A stretch of DNA of 64,000 bases from Candidatus Viadribacter manganicus (GTDB lineage Bacteria > Pseudomonadota > Alphaproteobacteria > Caulobacterales > Aquidulcibacteraceae), in contig NZ_CP013244.1 in assembly GCF_001679665.1 (NCBI RefSeq), forward strand, positions 1,806,980 to 1,870,979, given 5' to 3'. Made by a program: the position numbers and the translations under genes. Position 1 is the stretch's first letter, and the number at the start of each line of letters is the position of its first letter. Shown one piece after another: positions 35,178-44,132 of the stretch. The notes under the pieces were generated by a model. That model saw only the letters and a program-made list of their open reading frames with translations. It searched no databases and was not told where the DNA came from.

Positions 35178-35483
35178 ATGCCGACAGCAAAGATTGGCGC
35201 CGCCGCCGCCCTCGCCCGCCTCGAAGGCTGGCAAGACACCGATGACAATCGCGACGCCATCCAGAAGGAATTCCGCTTCAAGGATTTCAATGCGGCGTTC
35301 GGCTTCATGACTCGCATCGCGCTTTATGCGGAGCGCAACGACCATCATCCCGAATGGTTGAACGTCTACAATCGCGTCGATGTCACGTTGACCACGCACG
35401 ACGCCGGCGGCGTCAGCGACAAAGACGTCGCCCTCGCCCACTTCATGGACGAGAGCTTCCGCGACATCACATCGATCAAATGA
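35178..35483 (+). CDS. phhB: Pterin-4a-carbinolamine dehydratase
   Basis: The 101-residue protein has the family active-site region [29 protein letters not shown], with the catalytic histidine pair and tryptophan. It recycles the pterin cofactor of aromatic amino acid hydroxylases, although no hydroxylase gene is near. AAGGAG lies seven bases before the ATG. Its 3' end overlaps the small cyd-linked gene by eight bases. Confidence 0.94.
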   Translation: MPTAKIGAAAALARLEGWQDTDDNRDAIQKEFRFKDFNAAFGFMTRIALYAERNDHHPEWLNVYNRVDVTLTTHDAGGVSDKDVALAHFMDESFRDITSIK

Positions 35484-35628
35484 TCAGCGCCCGCAACGCA
35501 TAGGCTGCCGCCGCGACGGCAATCAATCCGCCGAACCACAACGCCACGAACCACAACAAGCGTTTGCCCAGTGGCCGCAGCGTTTCACCCTCATCAGGCG
35601 GTCCTTCAATGATAGGCGGCATCGTCAT
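35476..35628 (-). CDS. DUF2474/CydX-like small membrane protein of the bd oxidase
   Basis: A 50-residue open frame too short for ordinary gene calling. The translation is an N-terminal tail ([15 protein letters not shown]), then [15 protein letters not shown], one membrane helix [18 protein letters not shown] and a stop. Small one-helix proteins in this position after cydB stabilise the oxidase or belong to DUF2474. The start lies 23 bases inside the end of cydB, with AAGG nearby; an ATG six bases later (35622) has better spacing. Confidence 0.7.
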   Translation of the reverse strand: MTMPPIIEGPPDEGETLRPLGKRLLWFVALWFGGLIAVAAAAYALRALII

Positions 35629-36634
35629 CCACCTTGGCGCGGAAGGTCCAATAAACGAACGCCGTGTACGCTAAGATGATCGGCAACATCACCAACGCAC
35701 CACAGAGCATGAGCTGCAGCGCGTTATCCGCTGCGGCGGCGTCCGCAGGCGTCATCGCAAACGGAATGATGAAGGGCCAAAGCGAAACCGCGAGGCCGAC
35801 ATAGCCGATCAAGAACAGGCAAACCGCATAAAGATAGGGCCGCAGGAATTTCCGCTCCTCGATCCCACGCCACATCAAAAAGAGGATGACTCCAGCGAGC
35901 AAAGGCAATGGCGCAAGTTTGATAAACACCGGCCAATCGACGCTCGTCATCGTGAGGCCCCAGCGCTCCGTGACCCGCGCATCGACCCCAAGCGTCGCCA
36001 GGCTCACCGCGCCCATCGCTAGCGCCGTGAGCAACGCCAGTTGTTTCACCCAGCGCCGCGCGCGTTCGGCAAGTTCGCCCTGGGTTTTAAAAACAATCCA
36101 CGCCGCCCCAAGCAGCGCGTATCCTGCAACCAGAGACGCAGAAACCAGAAGCGAGAACGGCGTCAGCCAATCGAACGGCCCGCCAACGAACACTTCACCT
36201 TCAATAGCAATGCCCTGAACAAAACCACCGAGCACCAAACCCTGCGCGATCGCCGCCGCAATCGAACCGCCGGAAAAAGCAACCGTCCACAATTTGCGGC
36301 CACGCTCGCGCCCATGGTGGCGGAACTCAAACGCAACGCCGCGAAATATCAGCGCCAGCAACATCAGGAAGATCGGCAGATACAATGCCGGCATCAGCGC
36401 CGCGTACGCCTTCGGAAACGCCGCGAACAAGCCGCCGCCGCCGAGCACCAGCCAGGTTTCGTTGCCGTCCCACACTGGCGCGATTGCAGCCTGCATCTGG
36501 TCGCGCTCGCGTGCATTCTTCGCGAAGGGAAACAAGATGCCGACGCCGAGATCAAATCCATCCAGCGCCACGTAAAGAAATACGGCGACGGCTATCAGCA
36601 CCGCCCAGACCAAAGAGAGTTCGATGCCAAACAT
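35606..36634 (-). CDS. cydB: Cytochrome bd-type quinol oxidase subunit II
   Basis: The 342-residue membrane protein has the family start DGFDLGVGILFPFAKN and the conserved VWDGNETWLVLGGGGLFAAFPKAYA region, with about nine hydrophobic segments. It pairs with CydA to form the oxidase. Its ATG shares one base with the stop of cydA (TGATG), so the two are translationally coupled. Confidence 0.95.
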   Translation of the reverse strand: MFGIELSLVWAVLIAVAVFLYVALDGFDLGVGILFPFAKNARERDQMQAAIAPVWDGNETWLVLGGGGLFAAFPKAYAALMPALYLPIFLMLLALIFRGVAFEFRHHGRERGRKLWTVAFSGGSIAAAIAQGLVLGGFVQGIAIEGEVFVGGPFDWLTPFSLLVSASLVAGYALLGAAWIVFKTQGELAERARRWVKQLALLTALAMGAVSLATLGVDARVTERWGLTMTSVDWPVFIKLAPLPLLAGVILFLMWRGIEERKFLRPYLYAVCLFLIGYVGLAVSLWPFIIPFAMTPADAAAADNALQLMLCGALVMLPIILAYTAFVYWTFRAKVDDDAAYH

Positions 36635-38016
36635 CACGGCGCCTCCTCGATCGCGGCCCCGAGCGGCGTACCTGGCGGTTGATTGGATTGCGGTGCGGGC
36701 TCGTCGCTCTCCGGCCCCTTCGCGATCAGGCGCAATATGTAGAGAGCGCCAGCGCTGAACACGATCGAATAGACGACGATGAAAAAAAGCAATGAAGTCG
36801 CCACGGATCCCGCCGGCACGGGCGACACCGCATCCGCGGTGCGAAGCACGCCATACACAACGAAGGGCTGGCGCCCGGCCTCAGCCGTGATCCATCCAGT
36901 CAGCACAGCCACGAACCCACTCGGCGCGGCCAGCACCAATGCACGATGATACCAAGTGGCGGCATCAAGCCGCTTAAGCGCCCAGGCTCCCGCGCCCCAA
37001 ATGCCCAAGGTCAGCATCACCAGCCCCATGCCGACCATGATGCGGAACGCCCAGAACGTAATCCAAACCGGCGGGCGATCTTCCGCCGCGAATTGATCGA
37101 GGCCCGGCAGCACGTCCTCCGACTCCGCATTGTTCACCACCGAACCCAAACCCGGCACAACAAGCTCAAAATGATTGCGCTCCGCTTCCTCATCGGGCCA
37201 ACCAATCAGCACCGTCGGTTGTTGCGTGCGTGTGGTCCACCAGCCTTCCAGCGCCGCCACTTTCGCCGGCTGATGCTCGCCCGCGACGATGCCGCTCTCA
37301 TGCCCCGCCATGATCTGCACCGGCGTCACCAGCGCCATCATCAGAACCGCCATGCGCAACGCGACGCGGCTTTCAGCCAGCGCCTTCTTCCTCAGTAACG
37401 CAAACGCCGATGCGCCAGCGACCACCATCGCCGTAGTCAAGAATGCAGCCAGCACCATGTGCGCGAAGCGCGAGGGCAGCGAAGGGTTGAAAATCACCTC
37501 CGCAAAATTGGTGGCGACCATTGTGCCGTCTTCGGCCCAGGCCCAGCCTTGCGGGGTTTGCATCCACGAATTGGCGGAGAGAATCCAAAACGCCGAGAAC
37601 AGCGTTCCGATGGCGACCATGCACGTCGAAAAGAAATGGAGCCCCGGCCCTACGCGCTTCCAGCCGAACAACATGATCCCGAGGAACGATGCTTCCAGAA
37701 AGAAGGCCGTCAGCACCTCATAGGCGAGCAGCGGTCCGATAACGCTGCCGGTGATTGCGGAGAAAACACTCCAGTTCGTGCCGAACTGGTAGGACATCAC
37801 AACCCCGGAGACGACGCCCATCCCAAACGACAGCGCGAAGATCTTGACCCAGAAGAGGTAGAGATTTTTGAAAACCGCGCGCTTGGTGAGAAGCCAGAGG
37901 CCTTCGAGGACTGCCAAGAACGAGGCCAACCCGATCGTGAAGGCCGGGAAGATGATGTGAAAGCCGATCGTGAAGGCGAATTGCAGCCGCGAGAGCAGCA
38001 GCGCGTCCCATTCCAT
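36634..38016 (-). CDS. cydA: Cytochrome bd-type quinol oxidase subunit I, CioA-like short Q-loop form
   Basis: The 460-residue subunit binds hemes b558, b595 and d. His20 and His186 are the axial ligand positions, Lys252 and Glu257 (PAKVAALEGWW) are the quinol-site residues and Met327 in FWAFRIMVGMG matches the E. coli Met393 position. The Q-loop is about 60 residues shorter than in E. coli CydA, as in the cyanide-insensitive CioA group. It reduces oxygen at low concentrations with quinol from NADH dehydrogenase II and others. GAGG lies six bases before the ATG. Confidence 0.95.
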   Translation of the reverse strand: MEWDALLLSRLQFAFTIGFHIIFPAFTIGLASFLAVLEGLWLLTKRAVFKNLYLFWVKIFALSFGMGVVSGVVMSYQFGTNWSVFSAITGSVIGPLLAYEVLTAFFLEASFLGIMLFGWKRVGPGLHFFSTCMVAIGTLFSAFWILSANSWMQTPQGWAWAEDGTMVATNFAEVIFNPSLPSRFAHMVLAAFLTTAMVVAGASAFALLRKKALAESRVALRMAVLMMALVTPVQIMAGHESGIVAGEHQPAKVAALEGWWTTRTQQPTVLIGWPDEEAERNHFELVVPGLGSVVNNAESEDVLPGLDQFAAEDRPPVWITFWAFRIMVGMGLVMLTLGIWGAGAWALKRLDAATWYHRALVLAAPSGFVAVLTGWITAEAGRQPFVVYGVLRTADAVSPVPAGSVATSLLFFIVVYSIVFSAGALYILRLIAKGPESDEPAPQSNQPPGTPLGAAIEEAP

Positions 38017-38118
38017 CTCGTACCTCGCTTACGCTTGGGTACGCCCAAGGCGCTATCACGCCAAGCTTGCAGTTTGCCGCGCCGCGCCACAGAGTCGCGT
38101 TCAACGAGGAGGACGCTC

Positions 38119-38898
38119 ATGGCCGGACGTATGGCAGGCAAAAAAGTATTCATCACCGGCGCGGCGCAAGGGCTTGGCGCGGCGATGGCGAAGGGCGTCG
38201 CCGCCGAAGGCGCGAAGGTGTCCGTAAGCGACGTCAACAGCGCCGGCGCCGAAAAGGTCGCCGCCGAGATCAACGCCTCGTATGGCGAAGGCACAGCGTT
38301 CGCGTTCGCGCACGACGTCACCAACGAAGAGCAATGGATTGCAGCTCTCGAAGGCGCCAACGCCGCGATGGGCGGCATTTCGGGGCTTGTGAACAATGCC
38401 GGCATCTCAAGCCGCGAAGGGAGCGTCGAGGAATTGTCGCTCGAAGGCTTCCGCCGCTTGATGAGCGTGAACGTCGATTCCGTTTTCCTAGGCGCCAAGC
38501 ACGGCATCAAATATCTGGCGAAGAGCCAGCCGGGCTCGATCGTAAACATCAGCTCGATCGCCGGCCTGATCGCGAACCACACCTCCCCTGGCTACAACGC
38601 CTCCAAAGCGGCGGTGTGGCTACTCTCGAAGAACATCGCGCTCTATTGCGCAAAGAAGGGCTTGGACGTTCGTTCGAACTCGATCCACCCGACCTTCATC
38701 GACACACCGATCCTCGATCCGATCCGGAACATGTTCGGCAAGGACGAGGCAGAGGCGAAACTGGGGCGCCAAGTCCCGTTGGGACGGATCGGCAAGCCGG
38801 AAGAGATTGCCGCAGCCGCTATCTATCTCCTTTCAGACGAAAGCCGGTTCATCACGGGCTCGGAACTGAAAGTAGATGGCGGCATCTCAGCTATGTGA
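38119..38898 (+). CDS. Short-chain dehydrogenase/reductase
   Basis: The ATG at 38119 is preceded by GAGGAGG. The 259-residue enzyme has the cofactor motif TGAAQGLG, the NNAG motif and the catalytic Ser-Tyr-Lys with YNASKAAVW, and ends with the usual SELKVDGGISAM. A beta-strand hydroxysteroid, 3-oxoacyl or cyclopentanol-type substrate is possible, but the sequence does not say. Larger open frames covering this gene include an antisense stretch of cydA. Confidence 0.93.
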   Translation: MAGRMAGKKVFITGAAQGLGAAMAKGVAAEGAKVSVSDVNSAGAEKVAAEINASYGEGTAFAFAHDVTNEEQWIAALEGANAAMGGISGLVNNAGISSREGSVEELSLEGFRRLMSVNVDSVFLGAKHGIKYLAKSQPGSIVNISSIAGLIANHTSPGYNASKAAVWLLSKNIALYCAKKGLDVRSNSIHPTFIDTPILDPIRNMFGKDEAEAKLGRQVPLGRIGKPEEIAAAAIYLLSDESRFITGSELKVDGGISAM

Positions 38899-38934
38899 TT
38901 TGCCGCGGCCCTGGCGCCGCCCAAGATCGAAGGT

Positions 38935-39444
38935 ATGCACTTCTTCATGCGCAAGCTCACTGCACTCATCTGCCTCTTCACCCTGGCCGCCTGCGGCCAG
39001 CCAGCCGCGCCGCAAGGCGGGACGCCGACTGCCGAGGCTCCGGCAGAAACCACCGAGGCCGGTACGGTCGAGTTCGGCTCGACCCGGAACATGCCTGATT
39101 GGCTGCTGGTGTTGCGCACGACCGAAGGCGGCACCGTCCATTTCAACCAGCGCACCATCACCCGCCAGAACGGCCTCGCCGACATTTGGCTGCAAGTCCG
39201 CTACGGACACACGCAGGCCTGGGACGCGAGCGATGAGAGCACCGAGCGCACCATCCGCTTCGACGTTGAGCGCATGCACTATCGCTTCAATTGCACCGAT
39301 GAAACGTTCGTCATCGTCGAGCGCCAGATCATGGGTGCGAATGAAGAAGTTGTCGCGCGCGATGAGCCGCAGCAAATTTATCGTGCGACACCGGCAACCG
39401 GCGTTGCACGCCAGATGCTGCCGGTCGCCTGCCGCGGGACTTAA
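38935..39444 (+). CDS. Putative lipoprotein, possibly surface-adhesin E-like
   Basis: The 169-residue product has a lipobox LAAC after CLFTLAAC, a Pro/Ala-rich spacer (TPTAEAPAETTEAGT), then a folded part with two cysteines (FNCTDETF and VACRGT). The strand pattern (VHFNQRTITRQNGLADIWLQ, ERTIRFDVERMHYRFNC) is like that of surface-adhesin E-type domains, a weak assignment. A start at the second methionine (38947, MRKLTAL) is also plausible. Its stop interlocks with the neighbouring gene as TTAA. Confidence 0.75.
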   Translation: MHFFMRKLTALICLFTLAACGQPAAPQGGTPTAEAPAETTEAGTVEFGSTRNMPDWLLVLRTTEGGTVHFNQRTITRQNGLADIWLQVRYGHTQAWDASDESTERTIRFDVERMHYRFNCTDETFVIVERQIMGANEEVVARDEPQQIYRATPATGVARQMLPVACRGT

Positions 39445-39899
39445 CGTCCGGACGGTCTCTGTGGCCGTTGATAGATAATGTTCGCGAGTAGCACCCGCGC
39501 GCCTTGCGTGCCGAGAACGCGATCAACCGCGATCTGCATCTGACGGGTAAGCTCGGTCGGGTTCGGTGCGGTGTGTACCCGGTAGTAGACCGAAGAATAA
39601 TTCGCGAGCGCCGTCCGCAATGCATCGCGCAAACGTGGCGCATTGAGCTGCGCCCGATGGCGAAGCGCTTCGTCCGGAATATCGAGACCCATATCGACAA
39701 CCATCGTGCCCTGGTTGTCATTCCGCTGAAGAACGCCGGCCGAAAATGTTGGCATCGGCATGTAGGTCTCAGCCGACGTCAGCCGCTCCTGCCGCGTGGC
39801 CGGCGCTTGCGAAGAACCACCGCCTCCACCGGAGGCGGCCGCCGGCGCAGCCAGCGCGGCGAGCATCAGCATGGCAATGAGGGGCCCAGCGAAACGCAT
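39441..39899 (-). CDS. Secreted or membrane-linked protein, FliL-like fold suspected
   Basis: A 152-residue protein with a signal peptide or anchor (FAGPLIAMLMLAALAAPAAAS), a Gly/Ser linker and a folded domain (MPMPTFSAGVLQRND, MVVDMGLDIPDEALRHRAQLNAPRLRDALRTALANY, then QIAVDRVLGTQGARVLLANIIYQ). The helix-strand order and the closing LGTQGARVLLANIIYQ resemble FliL domains that act with flagellar stators. No flagellar genes are near, so the fold is an inference. Confidence 0.7.
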   Translation of the reverse strand: MRFAGPLIAMLMLAALAAPAAASGGGGGSSQAPATRQERLTSAETYMPMPTFSAGVLQRNDNQGTMVVDMGLDIPDEALRHRAQLNAPRLRDALRTALANYSSVYYRVHTAPNPTELTRQMQIAVDRVLGTQGARVLLANIIYQRPQRPSGR

Positions 39900-39935
39900 G
39901 ATCGGCGAAATTGAGCCGATGCGGTTAGGGAAGGG

Positions 39936-41000
39936 TTAGCGAAGCGGCTTGGCCTCGCCGCCCTTGGGCGCATCGCGAAACATCGCTGCGAGATCAACGG
40001 TTGAACGCTCTCCTAGGGCGTCGAAATGCTCCCCAAGCCACCGTTCGGCGGCTGAGCGACCCGTCTCGAAAAGCCTGTCGAAGAAGGCGAGATCTGTATT
40101 CAGATCAACGCCGAGCCCCAGCGGCGTCAGTGCCTGCGTCTCGCTCACGTTGTGAATGAGCATCTTGCGATAGCGCCCTTTCGGCAGGTGGTTGTCGTCA
40201 ACAAGACGCGCCACGAAATCGATTGCGCGCAGTTCGGCGAGCAAGCTGTTGTTGAACGTGATTTCATTGACTCGTGCAGTGATTTCGACCGGCGCCCGCG
40301 GAGCCTCGGAACGTTCAACCGGATTGATTTGAACAATGACGATGTCGCGCGCTGATTTCACATCGAAGAGCGGAAACAAGGCCGGGTTTCCGGTGAAGCC
40401 GCCATCCCAATACGGCGCACCATCGATCACAACCGCTTGGAAGAGCTGGGGCAAGCAAGCCGACGCCATGATGTGATCGCCGGTCAAATCCTTGTTGTTG
40501 AAGATGCGAATGCGACCGGTTTCGACGTTGGTGGCGCCGACAAAAAGCTGGATGCCTTTACATTTTCGCACGCGCTCGAAATCAACCAGTTCCTCAAGCA
40601 CCTCCTTCAGCGGGTTCACGTTGAGCGGGTTGAAATCGTAGGGCGAGGCAAAGCGGCTCGCGACGTCGGCCCAGAGCGCCAGATAACTCTCCGGCGCCCA
40701 GCCGGGCATGAACGAATTCAAGAACGCCATCATCGGCGTGCGCCGGTACGGATTTGTCTGCCCCGCGCGCGCTACGCCCTGCCAAAATGCGCGCAGGCTT
40801 TCGCGCGCGCCATCGGCGCCGCCCTCTTCGAACCCATCCGCGAGAACGACGCCGCACATGGCGCCGGCGGACGAGCCCGAGATTGCGGTGATCTCAACGC
40901 GCTCGTCTTCCAAGACGCGATCAAGCGCGCCCCACGTGTAAGCGCCGAGTGCGCCACCACCTTGGAGGGCGAGCGAAATACGCTTGCGCTTTTGGCTCAC
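39936..41000 (-). CDS. Patatin-like phospholipase
   Basis: The 354-residue protein has the patatin features: oxyanion loop GGGALGAYTWG (14-24), nucleophile Ser44 in SGSSAGAM, and the catalytic aspartate in YWDGGFTG. It starts with GTG overlapping the bdhA stop (GTGA), so it is coupled to that gene. The dyad makes it a likely lipid acyl hydrolase. The pairing with 3-hydroxybutyrate dehydrogenase suggests a role in lipid or polyhydroxybutyrate turnover, which is inference. Confidence 0.92.
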   Translation of the reverse strand: MSQKRKRISLALQGGGALGAYTWGALDRVLEDERVEITAISGSSAGAMCGVVLADGFEEGGADGARESLRAFWQGVARAGQTNPYRRTPMMAFLNSFMPGWAPESYLALWADVASRFASPYDFNPLNVNPLKEVLEELVDFERVRKCKGIQLFVGATNVETGRIRIFNNKDLTGDHIMASACLPQLFQAVVIDGAPYWDGGFTGNPALFPLFDVKSARDIVIVQINPVERSEAPRAPVEITARVNEITFNNSLLAELRAIDFVARLVDDNHLPKGRYRKMLIHNVSETQALTPLGLGVDLNTDLAFFDRLFETGRSAAERWLGEHFDALGERSTVDLAAMFRDAPKGGEAKPLR

Positions 41001-41779
41001 TGGGCGGTCCAGCCACCATCGACGTTGAGCGCGGCGCCGTTGATTTCATCAGCGGCCGGCGTGGTGAGAAAGAGCGCAACGCTCGCAACCTGCTCGACCT
41101 TCACGAATTCCTTGGTCGGCTGAGCAGCGAGCAGAACATCGTTGATCACCTGCTCACGCGTCATGTTGCGCGCCTTCATCGTGTCGGGGATTTGGCTCTC
41201 GACCAAACCTGTCAGGACATAGCCAGGTGAGATGGCGTTGCATCGGACATTGAAGGTCGCGCCTTCAAGCGCGACGGTTTTGGTCAAACCGATGATGCCA
41301 TGCTTTGCAGCGACGTAAGCGGACTTAAATGGCGAGGCGACGTGGCCGTGCGCCGACGCGATGTTGATGATACGGCCATATCTTGCCGCCTTCATCGCGC
41401 GCATAGCGCCGCGAATGGTGTGAAAGGCCGACGACAGATTGAGCGCGATAATCGCGTTGTATTTGTCGACCGGAAAGTCTTCGATCGGCGAAACGAACTG
41501 GATGCCGGCATTGTTGACCAGTACATCAAGGCGTCCGAGCGCGCCGATGGCGCTCTCAATCATGCCCGTGCATGCATCCGGCTGCATAAGGTTGGCGCCG
41601 TCGTAGCGAACTGTGACACCGGTCTCGCGCTCAAGACCTGAGCGGATCTTTTCGATTTCCGCCGCGTCGCCCAAGCCGTTGAGCGTCACATCCATGCCGG
41701 CCTTCGCGAAAGCCGTGGCAATCCCCAGGCCGATGCCGCTGCTCGAACCGGTGACCAGCGCTGCTCTTCGTTCGCCCAT
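40997..41779 (-). CDS. bdhA: 3-hydroxybutyrate dehydrogenase
   Basis: The 260-residue SDR enzyme has TGSSSGIGLGIA, NNAGIQFV, the active-site ASAHGHVASPFKSAYVAAKHG with Tyr and Lys, and the LTTPAADEINGAALNVDGGW tail. The NAASAHGHVASPFK region and its length match 3-hydroxybutyrate dehydrogenases, which oxidise 3-hydroxybutyrate to acetoacetate. It is the first gene of the two-gene operon with the patatin-like hydrolase. Confidence 0.92.
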   Translation of the reverse strand: MGERRAALVTGSSSGIGLGIATAFAKAGMDVTLNGLGDAAEIEKIRSGLERETGVTVRYDGANLMQPDACTGMIESAIGALGRLDVLVNNAGIQFVSPIEDFPVDKYNAIIALNLSSAFHTIRGAMRAMKAARYGRIINIASAHGHVASPFKSAYVAAKHGIIGLTKTVALEGATFNVRCNAISPGYVLTGLVESQIPDTMKARNMTREQVINDVLLAAQPTKEFVKVEQVASVALFLTTPAADEINGAALNVDGGWTAQ

Positions 41780-41867
41780 GTGCTTGTCTGCTCCTCATTG
41801 CTTGCTTGTCTGCGCCGGAACCGCTAGCGCAGGCGCTAGACGGATTATTCGGTCTGGCGAGGGACCA

Positions 41868-42314
41868 ATGGATTTAAACGCGCCTCTTAATGCATTTGTG
41901 GCCGGGTTTCCGGATTTCATCATCCAACTCGGCGTAGCGCTCGGACTCTTCGTCGCCTCTTTGATCATCTACACGGTGATGACGCCACATAAAGAATTGG
42001 CGCTGATCCGCGCAGGCAACCCGTCCGCATCGCTTGCCTATGGCGGCGTCATCGTCGGCCTGGGAATTCCTCTAGGATCATGCCTGGCGCACTCGTTCGG
42101 GTTGTTTGACCTGCTGATCTGGGGGGTGGTGACACTGCTGATCCAACTGCTGGCGTTCCGCTTTGCCGACATCTTCCTGCGCGGATTGCCGCGCCGCATC
42201 GCCGAGGGCGACGTCGCAGCGGCGATCTTCCTGATGAGTATAAAAATCGGCATCGCGCTGATCGTGGCCGGCGCGGTTGCCGATCCTAACGTACAGCTGT
42301 TCCGGGCTGGCTAG
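41868..42314 (+). CDS. DUF350 inner-membrane protein
   Basis: The ATG at 41868 has AGGGA just upstream. The 148-residue protein shows four hydrophobic segments and the DUF350 signature: YTVMTPHKELALIRAGNPSASLAYGGVIVGLGIPL, with AFRFADIFLRGLPRRIAEGDVAAAIFL at the end. The family's function is unknown. It precedes the protease-pyrF pair. Confidence 0.88.
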   Translation: MDLNAPLNAFVAGFPDFIIQLGVALGLFVASLIIYTVMTPHKELALIRAGNPSASLAYGGVIVGLGIPLGSCLAHSFGLFDLLIWGVVTLLIQLLAFRFADIFLRGLPRRIAEGDVAAAIFLMSIKIGIALIVAGAVADPNVQLFRAG

Positions 42315-42317
42315 CGC

Positions 42318-43160
42318 ATGATGCGACTGATCCCGGATTGGTTGCTCTACATCGTGGTGATCACGGTGGTGGTGTTCGTCCTTTTCCGGGTCGATCAGCG
42401 CCACGACGCCCCAGAAGCTTTGCCAGACGCGCCGCAGACAGGCTCGTTCCTGCCACCGCCGTCACAATACGATCCGGCAGTGCTGGTTGAAGTCGGACCG
42501 ATCTCATCCGGGATGGGAAGCGCGTTCGCGATTTCTCCGGACGGTTGGTGGCTGACTGCGCGCCACGTCGTCGATGGTTGCGAAGCAGTTGGGCTCATCG
42601 TGTCGCGCGGCGCAGCTGCGCGCGTGGTGGACGTCAAGCGCGCGCTGTTCGCAGACATCGCGCTTTTGAAGACCGACAGCGCACCGACCGCTTTGGCGAT
42701 TGACACATCGGAGCGAAGCTTTCAAATCGGTCAGCGCGCTTTTCACATCGGCTTTCCGCAGGGCCGACCCGGCGAAGCGTATTCACGCCTGATTGGCCGC
42801 GAAACCCTGATCGCGCGCGGCCGCTACGACATCGAAGAGCCGGTGCTGGCGTGGGCGGAATTGGGCCGCACATCTGGCCTTCGCGGCTCACTCGCGGGCA
42901 TTAGCGGGGGTCCGGCGCTAGCTTCCAACGGACAGGTCATCGGCATCACAGTTGCTGAATCAGCGCGCCGGGGCCGTATCTACACGGCAGCGCCCTCTTC
43001 AATCTTGCGCCTGTTGCGCGTCGAGCAAGTGAATGCGCAAGGCGCGCCCGCCGAGCGGCTGACGCCAGACAATTACGGCCAAGCTTCAGACGACATGCGC
43101 CGCAATCTGGCGGTCGCGCAGGTTGTTTGCGTGGCGCCGCAGGATATGCCGGGGACATGA
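42318..43160 (+). CDS. Membrane-anchored trypsin-like serine protease
   Basis: The 280-residue protein has one N-terminal membrane helix (LLYIVVITVVVFVLF), so the protease domain faces the periplasm. The triad is His83 in TARHVVD, Asp113 in FADIALLK and Ser196 in GISGGPAL. It has no PDZ domain. It starts three bases after the DUF350 stop and its stop overlaps the pyrF start (ATGA). The target is unknown. Confidence 0.88.
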   Translation: MMRLIPDWLLYIVVITVVVFVLFRVDQRHDAPEALPDAPQTGSFLPPPSQYDPAVLVEVGPISSGMGSAFAISPDGWWLTARHVVDGCEAVGLIVSRGAAARVVDVKRALFADIALLKTDSAPTALAIDTSERSFQIGQRAFHIGFPQGRPGEAYSRLIGRETLIARGRYDIEEPVLAWAELGRTSGLRGSLAGISGGPALASNGQVIGITVAESARRGRIYTAAPSSILRLLRVEQVNAQGAPAERLTPDNYGQASDDMRRNLAVAQVVCVAPQDMPGT

Positions 43161-44053
43161 CGACACCATTCGCCGACCGTTTGATCGAAGGCGTTCGCGC
43201 CAAGAACACACCACTCTGCGTTGGCCTCGACCCCTTCCCGGATAAAATCCCAGCGCTGTTCGGCAACGCCGTCGAAGACACCTCGACGGTTCTCAAATTC
43301 GGCACCGCCATTATCGACATCGCCCACAAGCATGCGTGCGTTTTGAAGCCCCAGCTTGGGTTGTTCGAGCAATTCGGCGAGATGGGCTACGCAGTGGCGC
43401 GGATGCTTTGCGCCTACGCCAAGCAAGAAGGCATGCTGGTACTGCTCGACGCCAAACGCGGCGACATCGGCACGACGGCGGAAGGCTATGCGCGCGCGAC
43501 CATCGGCGGTCCACCAGGCTTTGGCGCAGATGCGGTGACAGTGAACCCCTACATGGGCAAGGACACGCTGGAGCCTTTCATCACGCGAGCGCAGGCCGAG
43601 GGCAAAGGCGTGGCTGTGCTCGTGCGCACGTCAAATCCAGGTGCTGGAGATTTTCAGGATCTGCAGGTCGGCGGCGCGCCGGTCTGGCAGCGCGTCGCGG
43701 AAATGCTGGCGCCGGAATGCGCGCGTTTACGCGGGCAGAGCGGCTGGTCAGGGTTGATGGCGGTCGCGGGCGCGACCTATCCCGAAGAGGCGCGTCGGCT
43801 GCGCGAAGCGATGCCAGAGGCGCTCTTTCTGGTGCCGGGCTACGGCGCTCAGGGCGCCAGCGCCGCGGATGCAGTGGCCGGTTTTGTCCAAGCTGGCGGA
43901 CCGATGCGCGAAGGCGGCGTGGTGAGTTCGTCGCGGGCTGTCCTTTATCCCCAAACGGCCCAGGCGGCGACCAACATGGCCGACTGGCGGGCGGCAATCG
44001 GGGACGCCATGGCGGCGGCGGCGGCGGAACTTCGCACCGCCTGTACGTCCTGA
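43157..44053 (+). CDS. pyrF: Orotidine 5'-phosphate decarboxylase (long form)
   Basis: The 298-residue enzyme belongs to the longer PyrF subfamily. It has FADRLIEGVRAKNTPLCVGLDP and the active site LLDAKRGDIGTTAEGYA with the catalytic Asp-x-Lys-x-x-Asp set, then VNPYMGKDTLEPF, and it ends with a phosphate-binding region near VSSSRAVLYP. It makes UMP in pyrimidine synthesis. The ATG at 43157 overlaps the protease stop by four bases. Confidence 0.95.
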   Translation: MTTPFADRLIEGVRAKNTPLCVGLDPFPDKIPALFGNAVEDTSTVLKFGTAIIDIAHKHACVLKPQLGLFEQFGEMGYAVARMLCAYAKQEGMLVLLDAKRGDIGTTAEGYARATIGGPPGFGADAVTVNPYMGKDTLEPFITRAQAEGKGVAVLVRTSNPGAGDFQDLQVGGAPVWQRVAEMLAPECARLRGQSGWSGLMAVAGATYPEEARRLREAMPEALFLVPGYGAQGASAADAVAGFVQAGGPMREGGVVSSSRAVLYPQTAQAATNMADWRAAIGDAMAAAAAELRTACTS

Positions 44054-44132
44054 CACGCGACAAACGAAACCCAAGCCGTTAAGTCTCGATTCTGGGGATG
44101 CGGCCCGAAACGGGCGAGCGAGGGAGAAACCC

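Noticed and set aside
38034..38049. Inverted repeat CTTGGG-TACG-CCCAAG upstream of cydA
   Set aside because: Six base pairs only and not like a known FNR or ArcA site; too weak to call.
37459..38118. N-terminal extension of the SDR frame
   Set aside because: It reads antisense to cydA; the SDR starts at 38119 with a strong GAGGAGG.
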